This document shows, in pieces, positions 18,526 to 26,084 of a stretch of DNA of 64,000 nucleotides. The notes under the pieces are model-generated. The model was not told the origin of the DNA, did no database searches, and saw only the letters and a program-made list of their open reading frames with translations. The stretch is from Galbibacter orientalis DSM 19592 (GTDB lineage Bacteria; Bacteroidota; Bacteroidia; Flavobacteriales; Flavobacteriaceae): positions 3,746,240 to 3,810,239 of the forward strand of contig NZ_JH651379.1 in assembly GCF_000260115.1 (NCBI RefSeq), in the 5' to 3' direction. A program made the position numbers and the translations under genes. Numbering within the stretch: the first letter of the stretch is position 1; every line of letters starts with the position of its first letter.

Positions 18526-20337
18526 TTAATTATTCAAATTTGGATTTGCTGTAACTTCACTATTAGGAATAGGATAGTATCCATGTAAATTTTCATTATA
18601 ATTTACAGCAGCTTGCTGAAAATCTTGAAATTCAAATCCATTAGATATAGGGTTCTCTCCCTCATTTAAAATGGCACCATAACGTATTACAGGTTTTCCT
18701 TTTAGATCAACTGTTTCAAAATCTGTTGCATAATATCTTCTATTACTTAAGTTTTCAAATCGTTCTTTAAGTATACCCCAACGTCTTAAATCTAAAAAAC
18801 GGATAGCATGTCCTTCTTCAGCTAACTCTAAAGGCCTTTCGATAAACATCAAATGATCCATTACGTCCTTAGCAGTATATATTTTATTATCATGATTAGC
18901 AGTTGGATAAGTACTAGTAGTGCTTAAACCTATTAATTGTAATGCAGAACGATGTCTAACTTCATTGATCAAACTTATAGCTTGTGTTACTCCACCCTCA
19001 TCTGTTCCTCCTTTTATTAAACATTCTGCAAGCATTAAGTAAATATCTGCCAGACGAACTAAACGAATATTAAGTCCAGATCTCGTATTTGGCACAAAAT
19101 CATTTTCCGAATCTACCGTAGCCCAATTTGAATACTTTCTAAAATAAGCGCACTCATTATTATTAAATATTGTTACTGTTCCAGGTAGATGACCTCCATA
19201 ATATGGGGTATCTAGATCGTCTGCAAATGCTAAAGAGTATGATGCTCGTAGAGAATATTTCCTAGGCTTGGTTAAAGTAATTGGATCGCAACCTTCTTCT
19301 CCTTCTTGACAAGGAACGTAATTTCTAGGATCATTTAAATCCAATTCTTCATTTTTGTAGGCTATTTGCAACCAACAACTTGGTAGACCTATTCTGTAAC
19401 CTCCTAAATTTCCAGGAGCAAAGGATCTACCTAATGTATTTGAAACGTTTTGACTGTCGTAAGGACTTAACTCAGATTTAAAATTAACTGAGTAACTAAT
19501 TTCTAAAATAGATTCTGAATTAAATTCACCTACTTCAGAAAAATTATCATCAATATTACTTACTAAGGATCTAGCGTATTCCGAATTAGTTATTATATCA
19601 TTAAAATATACAGCGGCTGTTGTATAATCTTCTTCATACAAATAACTCCTCCCTAATTCTGCTGCTGCAGCTGCAGCATTAACTCTTCCCAAATCATCAT
19701 TACTAGTCCAAATTGGAGGTAAATTGCTATATGCAAACTCCAGATCTGCTAAATAAAACTCTTTAACCTTAGATGCAGGACTAAGTGGTTGGTAAAACTC
19801 ACTTTCTGCCTCTGGAACGAAATCGAAAATAGGAACACTTCCTTTATTAAACATATTATATAAATATGTATATGAAATTCCTCTAAAAAACCTTGCTTGT
19901 GCAATTATTTGATTGGCTTCATCTATTTTCTCTTGATCTGTATAAGTATCTATTAGCCTATTGCCATTCTCAATTACCTGGTTAGCTCTAAAAATTACAA
20001 CATACAGTGCTGACCACTTATTGTTTATATCCACTTGTGAGTCATTGAAAGTATGATTATAAAACACAGCAAGTTGATTATTAGGGTTTGGTCTTCCGAA
20101 ACCAGGATAATTTAAATCAGCTCTATTATTTTCGCCTACTACATTTAAAATTTGCGTGTTTTTAAAACCATTATAAACTGCGGTTAATCCTGAGTTTAAA
20201 TCAATATTGTTTTTCCAAAAACTAACTGTCGATAATTCATTAGGATTTGTTTCTGTTAAAAAATCATCTGAACATGAAGAACAAATGAGAATACACAATA
20301 AAAAGATATTCAGTTTGTTAGATATAAATATTTTCAT
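18526..20337 (-). CDS. susD: SusD/RagB-family glycan-binding lipoprotein
   Basis: A 603-residue outer-membrane lipoprotein (CSSC-SDDFLTETNPNELS) that caps the SusC channel and binds oligosaccharide. Family features: the start FLTETNPNELSTVSFWKN, the TPR scaffold (IIAQARFFRGISYTYLYNMFNKGSVP), RLVRLADIYLMLAECLIKGG, INEVRHRS, and the C-terminal ERPLELAEEGHAIRFLDLRRWGIL and YYPIPNSEV. It lies 15 bp downstream of SusC, which indicates co-transcription and complex formation. It is longer than many SusD proteins because of an insertion around 320-385 that includes two close Cys (PCQEGEEGCD). Confidence 0.95.
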   Translation of the reverse strand: MKIFISNKLNIFLLCILICSSCSDDFLTETNPNELSTVSFWKNNIDLNSGLTAVYNGFKNTQILNVVGENNRADLNYPGFGRPNPNNQLAVFYNHTFNDSQVDINNKWSALYVVIFRANQVIENGNRLIDTYTDQEKIDEANQIIAQARFFRGISYTYLYNMFNKGSVPIFDFVPEAESEFYQPLSPASKVKEFYLADLEFAYSNLPPIWTSNDDLGRVNAAAAAAELGRSYLYEEDYTTAAVYFNDIITNSEYARSLVSNIDDNFSEVGEFNSESILEISYSVNFKSELSPYDSQNVSNTLGRSFAPGNLGGYRIGLPSCWLQIAYKNEELDLNDPRNYVPCQEGEEGCDPITLTKPRKYSLRASYSLAFADDLDTPYYGGHLPGTVTIFNNNECAYFRKYSNWATVDSENDFVPNTRSGLNIRLVRLADIYLMLAECLIKGGTDEGGVTQAISLINEVRHRSALQLIGLSTTSTYPTANHDNKIYTAKDVMDHLMFIERPLELAEEGHAIRFLDLRRWGILKERFENLSNRRYYATDFETVDLKGKPVIRYGAILNEGENPISNGFEFQDFQQAAVNYNENLHGYYPIPNSEVTANPNLNN

Positions 20338-20352
20338 CTTATAATTATTTTA

Positions 20353-23300
20353 TTAAAACTTAAATTCTATTCCAGCTCTATATATAGAACTAATTGGGTA
20401 TACACCTGCATCAATGCCTCGCGTATTAAGCCCATCATTCCCTATTTCAGGATCAAAGCCATCATAATTGGTAATAGTTAATAAGTTATCGGCTGCCAAA
20501 TAAAATCTTAGCATATTAATGTTCAATTTATCACTCCATTTTTTCGGCATAGTATACCCGAGAGTGATATTTTTTAAACGGGCAAAGCTTCCATCTTGTA
20601 ACCAAAAATCTGTATAGCCTCTATAGTTGGCGTTATCTCTACCCCTATCTGCAGGGATATTTGAGGTTGGGTTATTAACAGTCCATTGATAAACTAAGTC
20701 TTGATGTGTTCCTTGCTTATAAGCATATGCTTTACTTCCATTAATAATTTCTCCACCAATTGCAGAATACCAATTCATAGATAAATCTATTCCCTTATAG
20801 TTAGATGTAAAATTTAAACCTAATTCATATTCAGGAGCTCCACTCCCTTTATAAACTCTGTCGTCAAGATTAATAGTTCCATCTCCAGCATCTAGAACTC
20901 CATCTCCATCTGTATCGATCGTTAATTGATCAACATAACGTAATGATCCTAACTCCGCTGTCGGATCTAACTCTCTATATTCTATTAATTCTTCTTCAGT
21001 TCTAACTAAGCCATCAGTTTCTATAAGAAAGAAAGCTCCTGCTTCATATCCTTCTCTTAAGGCTGTTACTAAATCTTCTCCTGGCAATCCAGGAGCAACT
21101 TGACTTCCGCTTAAAAATGAAAATTTATTAGAATCACTCATTTTTGTAATTTGATTCTTATTTGAAGAATAACTTGCTGCTAAACTCCAATTAAATTTAC
21201 CCGAGTGCTTATAATTTGCACTCCATTCCATTCCATAATTCCTCATATCACCCACATTTAGAATTACGCTAGAATTATTACCTCCTCCAACTGTTGGTGG
21301 CAATATAACGGGGAAGAGCATGTTGCTTCGTGAACCATCATAAATCTCACTTGTTAGGGTTAGTTTATTATTAAAAAAACCGAAGTCCATACCAAAGTTT
21401 TTTTCTATTTTTTTCTCCCATTTTGCATCTGGATTTTTAAATGCTTCTTGTACTGCTCCCAAAACAAGTGCCTCATTAGAACCTGTTCCAAAAACATAAT
21501 CATTTCCTATTCCAATGGTTGGATCCGTACTATAATCTAGAATACTTTGGTTTCCTGTAGTACCATAGCTAAACCGAACTTTTAAAAAATTAAAAGTATC
21601 ACCAAAAACATCCTCCCAACCTTTTTCATCTGAAATAATCCAAGCTAAAGAAGCCGAAGGTGCATATATCCATCTATTATCTGCTGAAAATCTACTTGTA
21701 CCATCTCTTCTAATACTTGCGCTAAATAAATATCTTCCTTTATAATCGTATTGAGCACGACCCAGCATACCTATTAATGTATTAACTCTATCTTGCCCAT
21801 ATCCATTACCAGTTCCTACATTAGCATCTAATGTTGCTCCATTTAGGTTTACCACTTCATTATTGAATAATTCAAATTTTTGAGCAAAAAATGAATTATA
21901 AGTATATTTTTCAGTAGAGTAAGCTCCCACAAGTGTTACATGGTGATTTCCGAAATTATTATTATAGGTTGCAATACCATCTATTGTAGCACTCGTAGCT
22001 CTGCTACTCTGATTTTTAACTCCCGATCTTGTTTGTTGTGGTATAAGACTTCCATCCGAACTATATGCTTGAAATAAGGGATTAATAGTTACACGATTAT
22101 TATTTGTCCTACCCATAGAAACTCTTGTAGTTAATTTTAAATGTTTAAATAAGTTAAAATCAATCTGTGTACGTATATTAAAATCATCTCCAAATCTCTC
22201 ATCAGATTGTTTAAGCTTACCGGCTAGGTTGCTAAGATTAATAGCATCGTTATTAGTGTTGTTTCCTGCACTATCACTAATAGTTGGGGCATCTGGATCT
22301 ATTTCCTTTTGATATGGTTTATACCTATACCCATCTAACAAAATCTGCCATGGAGTATATTGTTGTTCATCTGTTCGTAAACCAATACCTGTAGTAATTG
22401 TCCATTTATTCTTTTTATAGGTTGTATTTGCACGGACGTTGAATCGTTTTAATCCTGAATTAATTAACGATCCTACCTGGTCAAAATAGTTAAGGGAAAG
22501 ATTATATGTTAATCCTTCTTTTCCTCCAGTAATATTTACATTATGATTTTGTATCAAAGCATTATCAACTTGCAGGATATCCATCAAATTTGTATCGTTA
22601 GTAAAATCATTTGGATTTTGCTCTAAGGTGGTAAATGAATTATTTGGATACGTACCGTTTAAATTATTGAGTCTAATAAATTGTGAATACATTGAATCTT
22701 CAAAATTCATTAAAGGTATACTCGATGTTATATCTTGCATCCCTAAATAGCTATTGACTCCAATATCCATCTTTCCTACTTTTCCTGTTTTAGTTGTAAT
22801 TAGTATTACGCCTGCAGATCCTCGAGTTCCATAAATAGCAGCAGAAGCAGCATCTTTTAATACATCTATAGTTTCTATTTCTGATACACTTAATTGTGGG
22901 TTACCGTCTTGAGGAATTCCATCCACTACATAAAGTGGACTATTACTACCAAAAACAGAATTAATACCACGAATTAAAATAACTGCATCTGAACCCGGCT
23001 GACCACTACTTGATGTAACATTTACACCAGCAATTTGACCTTGTAATGCATTACCGACATCTGAAGTAGGTATCTTTTCTAATCTTTCAGACTTCACCTG
23101 GCCAACAGCTCCTGTTAACTCTCTTTTCTTTTGTTTCCCATAACCTATTACAACAACTTCATCTAAAGTTTCTGTGTCGTTCTTTAGTTCAACATTTAAG
23201 TGAGTTCTACCATTTAAAGAAACCTCCTGCTCATTAAAACCGATATAGGAAAAAATTAACACGTTATCTGAATCCGTATTAATTTCGAAGTTCCCATCAA

Positions 23301-23487
23301 AATCTGTTACTGTTCCAATTGTTGTTCCTTTAACAATTATACTGACTCCTGGGAGCGGGCCTCCATCCCCTGTAACGATGCCTGTAATAGGCTTGTTTTG
23401 TGCCTGGATCCGACCAAAACCAACGACTAATAGAATTGTCATGATTAAGATTTTATACCTAAACTCAAAAGGTAAATTAAATTTCAT
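20353..23487 (-). CDS. susC: SusC/RagA-family TonB-dependent outer-membrane transporter
   Basis: 1044 residues, TonB-dependent importer of oligosaccharides released at the surface. Layout: signal peptide (to GRIQAQ), CarboxypepD_reg-like domain (about 33-115, ITGIVTGDGGPLPGVSIIVKG), TonB box/plug (DEVVVIGYGKQKKRELTGA, then ALQGQIAGVNV, LYVVDGIP, VLKDAASAAIYGTRGSAGVI), and a 22-strand barrel ending in ISSIYRAGIEFKF. The first gene of the minus-strand SusC-SusD-binding-protein block. A TTTG-N21-GACATTTG promoter-like sequence lies about 60-95 bp upstream. Confidence 0.96.
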   Translation of the reverse strand: MKFNLPFEFRYKILIMTILLVVGFGRIQAQNKPITGIVTGDGGPLPGVSIIVKGTTIGTVTDFDGNFEINTDSDNVLIFSYIGFNEQEVSLNGRTHLNVELKNDTETLDEVVVIGYGKQKKRELTGAVGQVKSERLEKIPTSDVGNALQGQIAGVNVTSSSGQPGSDAVILIRGINSVFGSNSPLYVVDGIPQDGNPQLSVSEIETIDVLKDAASAAIYGTRGSAGVILITTKTGKVGKMDIGVNSYLGMQDITSSIPLMNFEDSMYSQFIRLNNLNGTYPNNSFTTLEQNPNDFTNDTNLMDILQVDNALIQNHNVNITGGKEGLTYNLSLNYFDQVGSLINSGLKRFNVRANTTYKKNKWTITTGIGLRTDEQQYTPWQILLDGYRYKPYQKEIDPDAPTISDSAGNNTNNDAINLSNLAGKLKQSDERFGDDFNIRTQIDFNLFKHLKLTTRVSMGRTNNNRVTINPLFQAYSSDGSLIPQQTRSGVKNQSSRATSATIDGIATYNNNFGNHHVTLVGAYSTEKYTYNSFFAQKFELFNNEVVNLNGATLDANVGTGNGYGQDRVNTLIGMLGRAQYDYKGRYLFSASIRRDGTSRFSADNRWIYAPSASLAWIISDEKGWEDVFGDTFNFLKVRFSYGTTGNQSILDYSTDPTIGIGNDYVFGTGSNEALVLGAVQEAFKNPDAKWEKKIEKNFGMDFGFFNNKLTLTSEIYDGSRSNMLFPVILPPTVGGGNNSSVILNVGDMRNYGMEWSANYKHSGKFNWSLAASYSSNKNQITKMSDSNKFSFLSGSQVAPGLPGEDLVTALREGYEAGAFFLIETDGLVRTEEELIEYRELDPTAELGSLRYVDQLTIDTDGDGVLDAGDGTINLDDRVYKGSGAPEYELGLNFTSNYKGIDLSMNWYSAIGGEIINGSKAYAYKQGTHQDLVYQWTVNNPTSNIPADRGRDNANYRGYTDFWLQDGSFARLKNITLGYTMPKKWSDKLNINMLRFYLAADNLLTITNYDGFDPEIGNDGLNTRGIDAGVYPISSIYRAGIEFKF

Positions 23488-24259
23488 AATTGGTTAACGT
23501 TTAAATTAGTTAATCAAAGGTTGATTTTATTAACCTCGAAAGGGATAACAAATGTCTTTTTTAAAGAAACAAATGGGCAAAATCTTAAAAATATGTTAAC
23601 TAAAACGATTTAGAATAAAATCAGTATATCAGGTAATTAATAGAATAGATTCGTTAAAAAAATTGAAATTGATGTATAATTAGAAGTTTGTAGTATATTC
23701 ATTCAGCTAACTATTTAATTTTACATTAAATCACCGACTCACAAAGGTTTACCTATTGAAGCTACTTCAAAAATTCACCTTTTTAATTATTTATATATTA
23801 ATCCATTTTATATAAGGTGAAACAAGGAAAATTACTAGAAAGGAATACAATTGAATTATTGTAAGTCCGGATTTTATGAATTAATCGAAAGCTGCTTCAA
23901 TAAGTACTTTGCATAGAATTTTTAACCTCATAAGTACAATCGATAGTATATTTTTAGTAGGTCAGAGATAAATTTTAGTTTAATTTAAACCGCTCTGTAT
24001 ATTTAAAATGCTATAACTTATTAAGTTTAAATAATACAAGACTATTTGTATACAGGTTTCATCCAAAAATAAAATTACTTTCACTAACTTATTCAAATTC
24101 TATACAACTAAAAAAGCAACTTCAAAGTTATTTTTACACAATAAAATATAGTTGTATAATGTTAATGTTTTTCCAATTCGGTGTCAGTCCATTTTCGACT
24201 CACTGAAAGGCATCGTAAACACTCAAAAAATCCAAAAAGATGTAGTTCCTTTTTCTCAT
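23488..24259. other. Long spacer between susC and integrase
   Basis: 772 bp of AT-rich DNA. Apart from the candidate susC promoter, no gene, RNA or clear repeat was recognised. Confidence 0.5.
23549..23581 (-). promoter_or_regulatory. Candidate Bacteroidota promoter for susC
   Basis: On the minus strand: TTTG (-33 box, 23578-23581), 21 bp, then GACATTTG (-7 box, 23549-23556, 7 of 8 matches to TAnnTTTG). It would give a leader of about 55 nt before the susC start. Confidence 0.42.
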
Positions 24260-25501
24260 TCAAAAATTAACCACTTTATCCAAAGCCATATCTGCTTCTT
24301 TTTTCATAAAATTAGCTTGATAATTTATAGTTGTAGTCACAGAAGAATGTCTGTATAACTTTTGCAACATTTGTATTGGTATTTTATCTCCTGAAATATT
24401 ACCAAAAGTATGACGCGCAATATGCATACTAATATTCTTATTAATTTTAAGCGTTTCAGCTGCTAATTTTAGTCTTCTATTCAAATTCCTAGTGATTGTT
24501 TTAACTCTAACTGCTATATGCTTCTTATCATTTAAATTTACCTCCCCAATATCAGGAAAAACCAATGCCCTCTTATTGACCCCCATTTCATTTTTATAAT
24601 ACTCAAGGATAGCATAAGCCTTTTCAGGAATCTTTAAAGAATCATATTTTTTGTTCTTACTCATACGATAATACAACCTACCATCTTTGAAATCTGACCA
24701 TTTCAACAATAACAAATCCCCTATTCGTATCCCAGCAAAATAAAAACTAAACAACCATAAATTTACTGCATGTTTTTGGGCAGGGGCTAAAAAATCAGCA
24801 GCTTCCAGTTTTTTAACCTCTTCTATACTTAACCCTATTTTTTCAGACTGCGGGAATTTGAGTTGTATCTTCCCCTTCCCAAAAGGATAAAAATCTCTAC
24901 TCACTATTTCATCTGCAATGGCTCGATTATAAATTGTTCGTATTACAATTAAATGATTAACTACTGTTCTGGGAGATTTTTTTTGTCCATGCAATAAAAA
25001 CGTCTCATACTTTTTAAGAAAAGGTACAGTAATTTCTTTAAAATTCAATTTTGAATTTCCTACAAATAATTGTAATTTTTTAATTCGCCCCTTTTGACTT
25101 ATGTATTGATTATATTTCTCCCTGTCTATTAGACTTTGTAGGTACTCATCTGCAACACTAAAAAAATCCATCGTATTGGCTACAGTCAATTTTCTTTTAA
25201 TTGTTGCTACCGAAGCATGTGAATTTAACGCTTCTGAATCGAGCATACACCCATTAATTTCAGCGAGTTTAACCAAGATTAACTGATTAATTTTATCTGC
25301 ATTCGGATGTGATTTTTTGACTTTTCGGTTATGACTGTCCCAATATTTCTCTTCAATATATTGACCTATTGAAAAATAAGATGTCCTTCTATCTTTAGTT
25401 ATTCTTATAGCTAAAGGATGTAAAAGTTTATTTTTGTTTTTCTTCCATAAAAGCACTTTAATAGACGACATATCATAAAAGTTTTTTATAAAATTAATCA
25501 T
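24260..25501 (-). CDS. Tyrosine recombinase / phage-type integrase of the island
   Basis: 413 residues with an N-terminal arm-binding region (about 12-60), a SAM-like core-binding domain (about 110-195) and a catalytic domain (about 220-400). The catalytic set is complete: Arg259 (GIRIGD), His360-x-x-Arg363 (HIARHTFG), His385 (LYRHSS) and Tyr394 (INYQ). This is the type used by integrative elements of Bacteroidota that enter tRNA genes. The gene's 5' end lies about 130 bp from the tRNA-fMet fragment, the normal place for an integrase next to its attachment site. An ATG ten codons in (25471) is an alternative start. It probably integrates and excises the whole PUL-bearing island. Confidence 0.93.
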   Translation of the reverse strand: MINFIKNFYDMSSIKVLLWKKNKNKLLHPLAIRITKDRRTSYFSIGQYIEEKYWDSHNRKVKKSHPNADKINQLILVKLAEINGCMLDSEALNSHASVATIKRKLTVANTMDFFSVADEYLQSLIDREKYNQYISQKGRIKKLQLFVGNSKLNFKEITVPFLKKYETFLLHGQKKSPRTVVNHLIVIRTIYNRAIADEIVSRDFYPFGKGKIQLKFPQSEKIGLSIEEVKKLEAADFLAPAQKHAVNLWLFSFYFAGIRIGDLLLLKWSDFKDGRLYYRMSKNKKYDSLKIPEKAYAILEYYKNEMGVNKRALVFPDIGEVNLNDKKHIAVRVKTITRNLNRRLKLAAETLKINKNISMHIARHTFGNISGDKIPIQMLQKLYRHSSVTTTINYQANFMKKEADMALDKVVNF

Positions 25502-25631
25502 TTTAGGTAAAACATAGGTAAAACATTTTATGCTTTTTAATGATTTTATTTGATATTATGTAAAACAGAAAAATATATAACTAATTGATTTTAAGGTGGT
25601 TTACGTTAAATTAATGTTTTTATTTTTATTT

Positions 25632-25672
25632 TCATAACCCGGAGGTCTCGGGTTCAATTCCCGATCTCGCTA
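25632..25672 (+). repeat. 3' fragment of initiator tRNA-Met(CAT): attachment-site scar
   Basis: The sequence starts in the anticodon loop (T-CAT-AA) and continues with the anticodon-stem 3' strand CCCGG, variable loop AGGTC, T-arm TCGGG-TTCAATT-CCCGA, and acceptor strand TCTCGCT plus A. The run of C's after CATAA (three G-C pairs next to the loop) marks an initiator tRNA. The 5' half is absent: the bases before it are AT-rich and unrelated. So this is not a functional tRNA but the duplicated 3' end left by integration. Confidence 0.8.
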
Positions 25673-25680
25673 CAACAAAT

Positions 25681-25714
25681 AAAAAGGCTTTACAGAAATG
25701 TGAAGCCTTTTTTT
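25681..25714 (+). terminator. Terminator that originally followed the tRNA-fMet gene
   Basis: AAAAGGCTTTA / TGAAGCCTTTT hairpin with a T-run, 9 nt after the tRNA fragment. It marks the start of the chromosomal flank. Confidence 0.8.
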
Positions 25715-26084
25715 ATACTCTAATTTTTAATAAGAATCTTTTGCCACCAATTCACAAATAATTCTTTTATTCCACCTCCTACCCTACTAAAAATTATTAA
25801 TAGAAGCTAACTTCATAGTGTTATTCTTTAAGCTTGTTTTTCTTACCAACACATTTTTCTATAAAAATCATTTTCTACATCAACACCATTAATTCTTATT
25901 AAATACACAACGGGAATACATTTTACTCAAAAACCCATAAAATACTAATAAGTAATAAAATAAAAATATAATACTACAATATTTAAGTATTTATATGTAA
26001 GAATATTACTTTATTCTATTGAAAATAATTATATCTTTACGTAAAACATGTAATAAAATCCACACAACCAAAAAAAAGAAAAAA

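Larger units (their letters stand above)
1..25672. mobile_element. Integrative genomic island carrying a sulfated-galactan PUL (left end outside window)
   Basis: The right border is seen directly. A tyrosine recombinase gene (24260-25501) lies about 130 bp inside a 41-nt fragment of the 3' half of an initiator tRNA-Met gene (25632-25672), which is followed by a terminator hairpin. Elements that integrate into the 3' part of a tRNA gene rebuild the whole tRNA at one end and leave such a fragment at the other. The fragment reads rightwards and keeps the downstream flank, so the element must lie to its left and include the integrase and the PUL. The intact tRNA and true left end should be beyond position 1. 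No conjugation or relaxase genes are seen in these 25.6 kb. The extent is inferred. Confidence 0.6.

Noticed and set aside
24152-24358. 68-codon plus-strand frame at the 3' end of the integrase
   Set aside because: Mostly antisense to the integrase C-terminus, with no supporting features.
25620-25672. A complete tRNA gene
   Set aside because: Only the sequence from the anticodon loop to the 3' end is present; there is no D-arm or 5' acceptor strand.
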